64,000 nucleotides of DNA. It comes from Laburnicola sp. R22_1. Lineage: Eukaryota; Ascomycota; Dothideomycetes; Pleosporales; Didymosphaeriaceae. Below the pieces are notes generated by a model. The model was given only the letters and a program-made list of their open reading frames with translations, did no database searches and had not been told where the DNA came from. Shown piece after piece: positions 1 to 11,508 of the stretch. Location of the stretch: assembly GCA_014281115.1 (NCBI GenBank), contig JACONQ010000015.1:1240001-1304000 (forward strand), in the 5' to 3' direction. How positions within the stretch are numbered: position 1 is the first letter of the stretch; each line of letters starts with the position of its first letter. Made by a program: the position numbers and the translations under genes.

Positions 1-149
1 GCGAGTCTGCGAGCCACTGCTGACTGATCCGTCCCAAAGGGGGAAGGCGCGTCTGCCATGTAAATAGTCCTAGTGTAGGGCTACGCGACCAACGAGCACC
101 TTCAACGGCTGACCGCCCATCTTACTGTGTGCATGAGGAGGCCAGCGTG

Positions 150-2739
150 ATGCCCTCCGTTGCCGACCGTATGGCTACTGCCGCTATTCACCCCCCACCG
201 CTAATGCATATCGGCAGGAGAACGGCCCGCCAGCCTGCACGACGCGCTAGAAGCGTTGGAGAGAGGTATGCATCTTGCTGTGCTACTGGAACCGCTGCTA
301 ATCAGGGGAACAGCATCTGTGACTCCAGCTAAGCAGCGAGTCGTCAAAGTTTCCAGCATCGTCGATGTTGTTTGTCGCCATGCATTCGACGTGGGACTGG
401 ACGAAGACTCCCTGCGAGCTGTGGTGCAGACCGCGTCAGTCAAGACGGAATTGGACCAGACTAGTGTAACAACCCTCATCAAAAACCTCTATCCCGCCCA
501 GCGGGTACCCGCGGATGTCGTCGTCACCATCGTGGGCGCCCTTGGACAAGGCAAAGGCAAGCCTTCGCCTGGCACCCAAAATGGCCTCGTCAAGTGGCTC
601 GTAACGGTCCACGAGATCATCCAAGACCCCACTGTGCTGTCACGTCTGTATGGGGTGTTGTTTGGAATGCTTGATTCGATCAGCATCAGGTGCGTATCGC
701 CCAACTCCGAAAACCGCTCTCGATTTTGCTAAGCTTATCAGGACTCCGCTGTGTCATCTGCTCTCCTTGATTACCCGCCGAAAACATGTGAAACCATTCA
801 GGATACAGCAACTGTACGCACCTGCATGATTCGCCACGAGAGTGTCTCCACAGCGGCTACTGACATGATCTCAGACTGGAACTTGCCCGTGGTCTTGGTA
901 ACGAGCCAGCTCTCCAAGGCCTTCTCCGCATTTATAAGGATTACTACCCCGACATCATCCTCGGGAGTACTTCCGCGAGCCGAAACTCGTTCCCTCCAGT
1001 GAGTCACGACTTCTGTGCTGCGTGCCACCTGTGCACCTCGAAGCATCCGCTAACCTAACAGCGACCTGATGCCGAATGGCGATCAAGAATTCTTACGATA
1101 CAAGAGCGGAGTGCTGCAGATACTGAGTCTAGTGTTGAGCAACGCAATGGTTTCAAGGTGCTGAGAAAAGGACCCAAAAGGACCAAAGCATCGGCCATCC
1201 CAGATGTGCATACATACCACGCCAATGAGGCAAGTTACGCAAACCTGTGGGGATATCCCGGTTTGCTAACGAGTGTGACAGGCATCAGTGACCCTTGAAG
1301 GGATCGACAGTGTGGAAGACTTTGTCGAGAAACTAGAGAGGATCGAGCCACCAGGGCAGCTGGTCTCTTTTCTCACTGATCCGCTTCTACAGAAATACGT
1401 GGAGCTAAGGCAGTCACCAGTCATTTCGAGACGTATTCAGCTCTGGCTTTCTACATGTCTTGAGGAGCAATATAATACCACCAAGGAAGGCACAGTGGAT
1501 GCACAGTACCTGTCCGAGATACTCGAGGGGCTGCTCAGGCAGGCACACTACACAAAGGTAGGTCCCACCACACCACTATAGCACACACTGATACTCACCG
1601 AATTCAGATCCTGTTACCAGTTGTACAATCGTTCCTGCAAGAGTACCTGCTCATTTGGGACGGACTGCACGATGTCGACACCATCCTGAGTCTACTCTCA
1701 TACATTCCAATACAGCCGTTTGCAGGTAAGCTGCGTCTATCTCCGCTCGAGCACATGCGCAGCTTAACCCCCTATAGACGCATATGCGACCTTCCTTCAG
1801 CCAGCCGAACGCGCACTCCCCGCACAGGATGTGCAGGCATGTGAACGCCTCCTCGGGTTCTACACCTCGCTTCTACGAGAATGGGCGAACCAAGCAGTGC
1901 CACAGCCTTCTCAGTCAGGCCCCGCCTTCGCACACCCTGATCAGCGCGCACTCCAGGACCTCGCCACGCACTTTGCCACGCTCTGCACATCGATAATGCT
2001 CTCCCTTCCATCAGACTCTCCCTCCGCCAACACCATCACATCCACCATACTGACCTTCTACGAGTACCTCTCCGTCTCCTCAAAACCCCACCACATCCCC
2101 ATCATTCTCCCTCCAACCGAACTAGTTTATCTCCTCATCCTATCGTCCAACACCACAACCTTCACCCGCACAACTGGCATAGTCGCAAACTACAAACATG
2201 CATTCGACGCCCACCCCAAACCGATCAAAGACTACTACTCCAACGAAACGGTCAACAAAATGGTCGAAGCCATAAACTGCACCATCCGTGACCTGTACAA
2301 CACTCTCTGGCTCTCCCGCGCCCTCTTGGTCTCCAAAGACCCCTCCGGCGCCTCCAAAGCCCTGGGCTTCTACTGCGATCCCGCGCTGCGCGACACCCTG
2401 CACACCTATCTCACGAATCTCGACCAAGAGTACACTATCCACACTGCTTTCAACCTATCCAATAACCCGGTGCTCGCTTCTTTGGCCCTCTCCGCCTGGC
2501 TCGACATGGAGAAGCAGGTGATTGAACGTGAACATTATGATCCCGAAGCGATCAGACGGCACGAAGGCCCCGTGAGTCAGCGCAGTTTGGAGAAGTTGAG
2601 GGCGCGTGGCGGCGTAGAGGTAGACTGGGAGGTGTATCGGATGGGGGTGATGAAGTGGATGGCGGAGAGAGGCCTGGGAGGTCCGAAGGGGTTCATGCTG
2701 GCGAGTAATGAGACGCTGAAGGCTAAGTATAGAGAGTAG
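150..2739 (+). CDS. mis6: Mis6/CENP-I family inner kinetochore protein
   Basis: Spliced protein of about 715 aa. Exons that keep frame: 150-168, 218-265, 329-689, 742-813, 875-998, 1062-1229, 1282-1557, 1608-1725, 1778-2739. Mis6/CENP-I proteins are core constitutive-centromere subunits that help load or hold the CENP-A nucleosome; this is family knowledge. Diagnostic segments are the RKHVKPFRIQQLLEL block (exon 4 into 5), GLLRIYKDYYPDIILG (exon 5) and IDSVEDFVEKLERIEPPGQL (exon 7), in the order seen in fungal Mis6 proteins. ATG 150 was chosen because a 49-nt intron after six codons removes the upstream stop at 202 and joins an open frame. The 1230-1281 intron must use a GC donor (GCAAGT) to keep frame. 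The far N-terminus is the least certain part. Confidence 0.85.
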
Positions 2740-3361
2740 TTTTTCTTTTGGTACGAGTCGGGTACGTTTGGTGCGTTGGATCCTGTACGAAGGAATGTTG
2801 TTTTGGGAGAGTGCATGTAGTGACTGAATCTCCTGGATAGCGCGGGACTTCTTGGTATCAAGCGCTGCGTACATGCTAGAACTTCTCGCCAACTCTGTGT
2901 TCTCCAGCGCTGGCGCGTGTATTGCTTACATGCGCTTCCCCTTGTTGCCGAGTCCTTTCCGTTCGTGCTTGTGTAGCGACTTGGTCATGTATTTAGGAAC
3001 GACGATCTACGACTGGAAAAATGAGTGCGGTGGCTCTGAGTGAACACCTCCTTACGCGGCGATAAAGTACGGTTTCTGTTCCTCAACTCCTACCCGACAT
3101 CAACTTGTAGCATTGTGCGTTATATGCTAAGACAATTACACTAGGAGCAGAGGAACGGAGTCAGCCTGGCTATGGTAAGGGTTGGCGTATATGTGTATTC
3201 GCTTTTCTGCGGTAAAAGAACCGCTCCTCATCCCCTCATATCCGCATTTATCGTATCACGTCCGAGGGAAATCTATCACAGGTATGAAATACTCCGCATA
3301 CCCCAGAGAGGCTAGTTCCCTACGCCCTATTCCCACATAATCCACCTCCAGCAGTCCCACC
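2740..3361. other. Convergent intergenic spacer
   Basis: About 620 bp between the stop of the Mis6 gene and the stop of the CRT10-like gene. Both genes end into it, so it should hold two 3' UTRs. No conserved ORF, RNA gene or repeat is recognised. Confidence 0.5.
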
Positions 3362-6238
3362 CTACACATCCAAATTACCCAACCTCAATTCTGTCTCCCC
3401 CGTATACTTCCCCAACTCATAAGACTCCACCGTATGGTCATGATAATAAATAATCAACCTCCACCTCCTCCCGGCCTCCCTCTCCCCATCAGCAACAGCA
3501 TCCCCATCCTCGTCGTCTTGAGACCGATCAAGCATCCCCTGCACAGGTCCCACCGCCACACCAACCAACCTCTTTCCCCACTCTTCGATGATGTATTTCC
3601 CGTCTTGGGTCGTAGGCAGCAAATGATCGAGTCGAAAACTATGTATCGTCTGCCCCTCATGTACGTATTTCATCAACCGGAAGATGCCGGCTCGCCCAGC
3701 AGGCGACGCGACGATGAATATGCCCAGTTCGGGGACTTGGGTGACGTAGCATTGTCGATGGTAGGGTGATATGTAGATGTCCTCATTTTCGAGCGGAGGG
3801 TACAAAGGATTGCGCATCATGATGACGGGGTAGGTAACGCCGCTGCGGGAAAGGTTGACCATGTATATTTCTTCTTTAGTGACGATCAGGCATGCCCTTT
3901 GGGACAGTGGCTCCCTTTGGGGCAGTGACTGCGACATTGTACCTGGGGAACTCGATTCATCGGGGACTTCTGACTGGGTGCGCTGGGTGTCGGGGGGTGC
4001 AACCGCGACAGACTTGCAGTAAGGGACCCATACAGAAGGCCGGACGGGGGAAGCTACGAAGAGAGACTCCTCATCTTCAGACTGTGTCCCATGCTCATCG
4101 TCGCCTGCACAGAATCAAATCGTTAGACTCCATACAATCCGACTACAATATGTATTATGTCGTGGCTATACGCTGTATGGAGTCACTGACCTGGCGCTAT
4201 TTGTTCCGTTTCTGATGCGGTGTCCGCAACGGTAGTATCCGGTTGCACCACGTCTGGAACCATCCCGTTGTCGATAGACATGGGATCCGAACCTTGACTT
4301 TCTGTATCATCAATGTCTAAAGTCACCCACTCCTCGTTCCATAACGAAGCTAGGGCGGCATGCATTGCATGTGGCGGGAATTCTCTCTTTGTCATGAACC
4401 GTGGCACGAGCTCCGTAATATCCCAGAAGTTTGGTCCGCCGGGATTGTCTACTCGCGGGCAAGCTTCGTCAAGAGAGCTTGCGAGGTGGCAGGCTCTTGA
4501 GTCTATGGACATTGACGCCCATGCTGCATGTGGTACTGACGCCCTGTCAGGGCAATGGCATGGTGGCAATGGCTGCGGCTTTGGTGTAAGTGGCCATTTA
4601 TGTCACGCTCACTGTGTATTTTAGGAAAACTCACACTAATAGTTGCCCATCGTGTGGTGTCGTGCAAACAATAACCCACTGCTGTGAAGATGGCGGGTTG
4701 CTGCGGATTGCTGAGATCCCAAAGGTGATTGATGCCATCGATGGAGCTGCTGAATAGCCATCTGCCTGGAAGTACGCGTGCATATTAGTACAGACGAGAA
4801 ACATGGATCATACAATGCAGGGATGAGTTACGTACCCGCAGGATCTCCGCCGCTGTTGTCGAAAGATACGAAGGGAATGTTTGTGTGCCCCTAGAAGCGA
4901 GACTAGTCAGCATAAGGAAGCGACAGCCAGGTCTCCTGTACATTCTGCCTGCGTATTGATCATTTTGGGGTAATGTCACTACTGCATCGAATAACCTGGT
5001 GCTGAATACATTTGCGATGAAGGCATTTGTGAGCTCTAGGCGTCTTATATGGCCCAACTTACTTGTAGCACGATGAAGTGATTGTAGTGACGGGAAAAGG
5101 GAAAGTCGTATGTGTTATCTGACATCTCATCAAAATCTCGAGATTCGTCCGGTTTCGACAGACCATATGCAATGACCCGGATTTGGTGGGAATTCGCACT
5201 GATAGCTATCAAACGCGCTTGGCGATGAACAGCGAGGCCCCAAGCGCTGGAGCCCACATTGATGTGCAGGATTGGTCGGATGATTGGTCGGAGTGAATCT
5301 TGTTTGTTTTCAGCAAGGTGATGCTAAGAGTTTGGTCGCAAATTAGCAAACGTAACGTGCGTGAAAGAACCTAGAAAGGGGAATTCATATAATGGATCTG
5401 CAAATGCATCCCATGTTGTACGTACAATGTCTGACACCCGATATCCAACGACATCTCCGTCATCACAAGCTAACAGAAGAATTTCCGAATTCCCAAGGTA
5501 GTCAATGTGTAGCCGGGTGACTGAATGTGGGTCGTCAAGATCAATTCCCGGTCGGTTTCCCAGCCCCAAATCAGGAACCATTATTATCAAAGCTGGTGCC
5601 TGTGCGAAAGTTAATTAACTATTTATTGGCAAATATGTAGTTGATTCGTAGACGGACTCGCCGATGACGATGGCTATGTACGCACCCCGCTCAGACTCTG
5701 GTTAGGAAACCTCGGCTGATAGACAAGGACCTCGACGTTACAAGCAACGAAGTAAAGATTGTAGGCTTGGGAAAGCGCCGTGAGCTCGCATCGCCATAGC
5801 TTGACCGTCGGTCCATTTTCAGGGTCAAACTGTATCAAAGTTAGCACGTATACTCTTGGCAATTGCGTTCTTGCGAAATTTGAAGGTAACGAAAAGGAAG
5901 ATAGTAATGTACGTTGCGACGCGGAAAACATCGCTCTCCAAGGAGCGAACAATTGCCCAAATAGTAGGGAAACAACTTACTCTGAGACGGCCCCGCTGCA
6001 GACTCGTCTTGATGCAGGATATAGGCTTGTACGTGGCGCTGCATTCTCGTGTGGCCATGGCCATGGTTGATACAACTGCCCAGAAGGTTGATGTCGTATC
6101 ATGTACGAGCTTCGCACTGGTGGTGCAAGTGACGTTGAACGGCGGCAGCACGGACCACCGATGTCTGGGAAAGGGAAGCACCTCTTTGATGCTGCACCAG
6201 GTCAAAGTCCTTAAGCTATATTCTTTGACCGTTGACAT
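3362..6238 (-). CDS. CRT10-like WD-repeat protein
   Basis: Multi-exon gene read from ATG near 6238 to TAG at 3362-3364. Coding blocks in order: about 6238-5990 (start, ending near GTAAGT), about 5830-5680 (LTALSQAYNLYFVACNVEVLVYQP), 5590-5370 (VTRLHIDYLGNSEILLLACDDGDVVGY), 5260-5070 (SSAWGLAVHRQARLIAISAN), 4890-4630 (RWLFSSSIDGINHLWDL), 4569-4210 (acidic linker), and 3950-3362. The 'GNSEILLLACDDGDVVGY' and 'AWGLAVH...IAISANSHQIRV' pieces resemble the fungal CRT10 family, a WD-like propeller tied in yeast to ribonucleotide reductase regulation. The C-terminus (HRQCYVTQVPELGIFIVASPAGRAGIF) also fits. Exact splice junctions and the exon between 5990 and 5830 are unresolved. Family call moderate; function here is inferred. 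Confidence 0.6.
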
Positions 6239-6555
6239 CTGTCCTGGATCAACACAAGATATCGAAACTTTTAATTAGGTATCGCATGCGTTCGAATCTT
6301 CAGCCATATTGCGTTTCGGATGCGGAAATTTTGTAGCTCTTAGAGCATTATACAAGTCTATCAATACGATGCCGCCTAAGAAGGCGTGATGAAATCGCGA
6401 CAGAAACCGAGTCCACACGGTACCAAACACCAACAGTAACAATGCCTAGTTGCGAGGCATCCCAAATGTCAGTCCTCGCGGAATCCACTATAACCCTAGA
6501 ATGGCAAACAGACGATAACGGACCGAAAAGTCCCTAACCACGAACCGAACGCCGT

Positions 6556-7841
6556 CTAGTGCTTAGCCGTAACCTGATCGCCAGTGAGCTTCTCGACTGC
6601 TTCTTTGGCACTATTGACATGTTAGTGGGTCCATTGCGTCCGAATCTTGAGCATCACGGTACTTACACATCACCCAAAGCAACCATGCAGACCGTCTGCC
6701 AAACGCCAAGTCCAATACGGGGAGCAACACCGCGGTACAGTCCCTTCATACCGTTCTGCTGGTAGATGTACTTGGCGGCCTTGCTGACAGTCAAGTTCTT
6801 CGGACGGTTGGGGTCCTCTTTCTTCGACTGCATCTCTACGCGGATGACCTCGATAGGCTGGTTCCACGCACTGAGACCACCACCGAGCGCGGACGCAGTG
6901 ATCTTTTCCACGACGCTAAGCTTCTCGCCGCCCTCCTTTCCGGTAACCTTGCGGATACCGGTCTCGGCAACCCGAGAGAGACCGAAGCGGGAGCCCCAGT
7001 TGGTGACCTGGCGCACAGCAACAGCGTTGACGCCCTTGTTGATGCCGCGAATGCCCTCCTTGCGCCAGATATCCATGAATGTCGCCATGGTCCCAGGAGG
7101 CTTCATGCCAGCGGCCGCGACCTTGTGCTTCGTGATTTCGACCGTCTTCATGCAGGTGCAGAAGCCCATGGTAGCATAGGCTTGCGCCAGACCACCGACC
7201 ATGCCTCCAGAAATGCCCGCGACGAAATTATTGGCACCGAACGTCTTGGCGTAGTACTCGGCCTCAGAGGCGACGAAAAGGAGGACAGCGCCCTTCGTAG
7301 ACGCTTCGATCCAGGCCCAGGGGATGAGACCTTGGTAGACTGCAAAGAGCGTGTTAGCCTCACGTTCTACGTAGCTCTTTAAATGAACACAATACGCTTT
7401 CGCTTCTGATCTCGGACATGTGCAAATGAAAAGACTCACATCCCATGACTCCACCGCGCGACCAGATGCGCCCAATAGCTCCTCCAAAGCCATCGGCTCT
7501 GTTCGCGGCCATTGCTGAGTTCCTGATTAGCCATCGTTCTGTTGCCCATCGTGTCTTGAGCCTGCTCACTCGTCTTCACCACCTCAAGTGGCTGTCCCAG
7601 AGTAGTTACCCTGGCAATCCGTCAGCGCTCGTGGTACACATGTCAGATCCTGTTGGAGACTTACTCGAACATGTTCAGGCCCGCGCCCACTGCATTATGA
7701 CGCTCCGATTAGCTTCAATCTATGTTTCATGCTGCTGTTCATGCAAAACTCACAGAGCAGGTTGCTGAACTTCACCGGCTTCTTCTCAAGCGCCGGCGGG
7801 GGAGCTGGAAGGCCAGCAGCAGCCGAAGTGGTTGTGCTCAT
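6556..7841 (-). CDS. YHM2: Yhm2-type mitochondrial citrate/2-oxoglutarate carrier
   Basis: Mitochondrial carrier family protein. ATG at 7841 opens MSTTTSAAAGLPAPPPALEKKPVKFSNLL; the stop is TAG at 6556-6558 after DQVTAKH. The internal stretches GLIPWAWIEASTKGAVLLF, TMGFCTCMKTVEITKHK and LSAWNQPIEVIRVEMQSKKE are near-identical to yeast Yhm2 and separate it from other carriers. Yhm2 exchanges citrate for oxoglutarate across the inner membrane, supplying cytosolic NADPH and acetyl-CoA precursor; the protein was also found associated with mtDNA. The gene is broken by several short introns (for example about 7753-7690), with a 25-nt exon at 7689-7665 and a small last exon of about 60 nt. Citrate synthase is the next gene on the same strand, which is biochemically apt but not an operon. 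Confidence 0.92.
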
Positions 7842-8803
7842 CTCTGGGAGTAGTTGTCGATTAGGGGGCCGGACCGAGGCAGAAGGGCGCGTCGTTCGCT
7901 ATAGCAAATTGTCAAGAGGTAAAAGTGACTGTGAAGGATGACAGGACAAGATGCTACGAAGGTGAGAGAAAGAAGGGCAGAAAAGCCCCCGGGAATGATT
8001 TGGCCCTAGCGGTCCCCCAGAGGGTCCGGGCGGGAAGTGATGATGCCAAGAACTCCCAGCTCTGTGACCTAGGCTCTCACATGTGGCTTTTCTGACTGCC
8101 CAGGGCCAACCCGCGGTTCAAGTGTCTGTCCCGTCGAGCACATGCTTATCGCTGCGAGTTCATTGCACACGAATTGCTACTCCAGAGATAAAATGTCCCC
8201 AAGGTACTCTCACAGCCGTTGAATTTTCATCCCGATGTCGCAGAGTGTGAAGCGGTGGTCGAGCGACGCTGCAACGGCTCCCCAAAGATAGCGAGCAGCA
8301 ATCAAACAGGTCGGACGCCTACCGAACGCACCGCCTGCATGCCCGGCTTTCCCCGAGCGTCGGGATTGGCTCAGTGTTGGATGCTTTCTGAGCCTTCCGG
8401 TCGGAGCTGAGTCGTGGGCGCAATCCGCGCGGCCCCCGGCGTCCGCTACCCGCCACGCATCCGCCGACGGCACTGTTGTGGCGCTGGTCATTTCCAAAGG
8501 AGATATTGAGCAGCAGTTATGGGAAAGTGGAAGCGGCTTTGCTGGAGCATTGATAGTCGAATAAATCACCATCTCGACAGAGCAACGAACATGAAAGAGA
8601 ACTTTTCAAGCGTAACATTGATCGCTCGTGACTAGATGGTACTACAGCAAGACCACAGCTAAAAGCTCGCTGCATGCTAATACACCAAACGCACGTTCCC
8701 AACTAACCTTACACCCTATACAAGTGGTACACAGAAATCTTCTCACTCATGAGCCGTCTTACCGATCTGTCTATTAAATCTTCCCCCTATTGCGAAAACC
8801 AGT
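7842..8803. other. Intergenic spacer, Yhm2 promoter side
   Basis: About 960 bp between the Yhm2 start and the citrate synthase stop. It must contain the Yhm2 promoter and the citrate synthase 3' UTR. No recognisable protein, RNA gene or repeat; short ORFs here show no family motif. Confidence 0.45.
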
Positions 8804-10533
8804 TTAGAGCGTAGCGCCGACAAGCTTGGCGTACGCCTCAGTGCTGAATGACTTGGGCCTCTCGATCGGTGCGCCGACGGCACGGTCGATGATGAGCTGA
8901 GGAAGGACGCCGAGAGCGCGGGACACACCGAATAGCACGGTGTAGTAGCCTTGCTCCGTGAGGCCGTAGTACTGGAGGAGAACACCGGAGTGGGCGTCGA
9001 CATTGGGGTAAGGGTTCTTGGTCTTGCCGTGCTCCGTGAGAACACCGGGCGCGATCTTGTAGACCTGGCTGACAAGCTTGAACATGGGGTCGTCGGGCAA
9101 ATGCTTCTGGGCGAACTCGCGCTGAGAGACGTAACGGGGGTCGGTCTTGCGAAGGACGGCGTGACCGTAACCGGGAACGACCTGGCCGGCCTTGAGGGTA
9201 GACCAGAGGTAGTCCTTGATGGACTCATCGCTGATGTCGTTGCCAATGGCGGCTTTCATCTTCTGAAGCCAGACGAGAACCTCCTGGTTGGCCCTACATT
9301 TTGTTAGTGAATTCAATAACCGACATGACGAATCGGATGTGTAACTCACAATCCGTGAAGAGGACCAGCAAGACCGTTAAGACCGGCGGCAAGGGAGAGG
9401 TAAGGAGAGCTGAGTGCGCTGCCAACCAAGTGGGTGGTGTGCGCGCTGACGTTGCCGCCCTCGTGGTCGGTGTGGATGGTCAGGTAGAGCCTCATGAGCT
9501 CGACGAAGTCCTTGTTCTCAGCGAAGCCGAGCTGGTTGGCCAAGTTGTACGAGTAGTCCTTGTCCTTTTGGATCTCAGCGACGCGGCCGTCCTTGTAGAC
9601 ATTACGGTAGATCTTGGCGGCAATAGTGGGGAGCTTTGCGATGAGGTTCATAGAGTCCTCAAAGGTGTGTTCCCAGTACTGGGATTTGGGCATTCCCTTA
9701 GCATAAGCCTTGGCGAAGTTGGACTCGTGCTCGAGAGCAGTAACGGCGAGGGAGAACTGGGCCATGGGGTGGAGGTCGTTGGGGCAGCGGTCGATGAGCT
9801 CTTCGACAAATTTGGGGACATCGGAGCGGGCAGCCCAGTCGGCGGACAGGTCACGGACCTGCTGCTCAGAGGGCACCTCGCCAGTCAAGAGAAGCCAGAA
9901 GAGACCTGCGACGTATTAGCACGGCCGTGCCAGAAAGGAGACGTTGCGTACCCTCAGGAAGAGGCTCCTGGCCGCCCGGGGCCTTGGGGAGGGCTGCCTG
10001 GCATTCGGGAATCTAGGCCAAGTCAGTTCTGATCGCCAATGCGTATAATGGGAATACCTACAGTCTTGCCACGGAAACGAATGCCCTCCTCGGAGTCAAG
10101 AACGGAACCCTGTCATTCATTGTAAGCAACATGGTCGGTAAAGCTTGGAAGCAGCGTCGTTTACCTCCCAGACGAGAGACTTGATGCCGCGGGCACCGCC
10201 GTAGACCTGATCGAGAGTGACCTCGCCGACGACCTTGTTTCCGTGCTCCCTGTGATGTGATGTCAACACTGCGATGCGAACATCCGGAGATTGGCGGTGC
10301 GTACTTGCGGAGCTTCTTGATCTTCTCGATTTCGCCGGGGAGCTTCGCAGCGAAAGTCTGCTTGAGACTCTGTAATTGATGCGTTAGAACCTGCATGGGT
10401 CGCACCGACGGAAGTTGCGCACCTGGGTCTTTCCCGTCGAGTAGCCGCGGAAGCCAGTGAAGGCGGAGGACCGCAGGGGAGTGCAAGGCACTGTGCGAAG
10501 AGCGCGAGCGCTCAATCTCAGGGAGGAGGCCAT
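8804..10533 (-). CDS. CIT1: Citrate synthase, mitochondrial
   Basis: Condenses oxaloacetate and acetyl-CoA in the TCA cycle. ATG at 10533 gives [20 protein letters not shown], a typical Arg/Ser-rich mitochondrial presequence, before YSTGKTQ. Seven exons can be followed; the large ones lie at about 9906-9351 and 9294-8804, with short 5' exons between 10533 and 9960. Catalytic and binding signatures are visible: DLHPMAQFS, the [13 protein letters not shown] helix (active-site His), [16 protein letters not shown] (second active-site His) and [10 protein letters not shown] (catalytic Asp), then PIERPKSF near the C-terminus. Length and order match eukaryotic type-I synthases. The protein ends VGATL; a mitochondrial rather than peroxisomal form is supported by the presequence and the absence of a C-terminal SKL-type signal. 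Confidence 0.95.
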
Positions 10534-11508
10534 GGTTGATGAAACTCAAGACAGACCAGAAGATGGAAATGGAAGGGAGGGATGGGGGAGCGGAGGGAAA
10601 AAACTAAGATGCAATTGAACGGGCAGCTGCGATGGGACCTCCATCAAGCTTGGACCCACTAGGCGTCATGCCGCGCTCAGCACCGGCCCACACAAATCGC
10701 TTTGCCGCAGTCTCGGAGAGCGGGCATCCCCTCAAGAAGCCCGAAGAATTGATACTCGGGACAGCGGTCACTTGCGCAGGCACGCAGCTCGTCTGTGATC
10801 TGCCGTCTCACTAGCGGTCGTAGTGCACCGGCTTGCGTACATAGGTCAGGTGAAGCCATATGCCCCTACGTATCCATCTCGATATCAGCAAGTAAAATTC
10901 TGCTACCGGCTCTCGCGCCTCCCTACCAAGGTGCAGATTGCACGCTCCTAAAGTGCACACATGCAGTAAATGCCGCGGCTATAGTCACGTGGTGCCATTA
11001 GGTAAGAGAGGCGCGCCAGGTCGCCCTTGGCCTTTACGACTCGCTGCTCCCCTCATTTACCTATCCACATCCACGCACACACACACAGACACACACAGCA
11101 GCTGTTGAAGCATTAGACCGGCCAACTTTGCACGCCCGCTCAACCCCTCTTGTTCGCATTCACGGCTCTATTGAACCTGTTGCTGCGACGCCTGCCGCCG
11201 TGTGGCCCGTCGCGCAACTGCTCTTTTCGTAGGTCTCATACGGCAGCCGCCAGCTCAGCTTGCTCGAGGACAGCGCGAACGTAGCCTTGATCCCTCACCT
11301 GGCCCTTATCCGCCTGCGTACCACTTTACCTACTTTCCGTGCCAACTAGACTACAGAGCAGCGTTTCTGCCGGGCTTCTTCATTTCCACTTCATTGCACC
11401 CAGCCGCCGAAGTTTCTTTGCTGTCGACCCTGATCTAGATCACTTACAGTCACAAGCTTCCGCACGCTCGACCCTTGACCCACACCTTGTGGGCATTCGC
11501 AGTACGGC
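10534..11508. promoter_or_regulatory. Divergent promoter region between citrate synthase and Seb1-like gene
   Basis: 975 bp separates two start codons pointing away from each other, so both promoters must lie here. A short (CA)n-rich tract lies around 11071-11097 and a pyrimidine-rich stretch precedes the + strand ATG. No ORF of known family was seen. Specific factor sites are not claimed. Confidence 0.5.

Noticed and set aside
9301..10032. A 243-codon open frame on the + strand opposite citrate synthase
   Set aside because: It is the complement of a C/G-third-position-biased gene and has no family motif; the minus strand encodes a clear citrate synthase.
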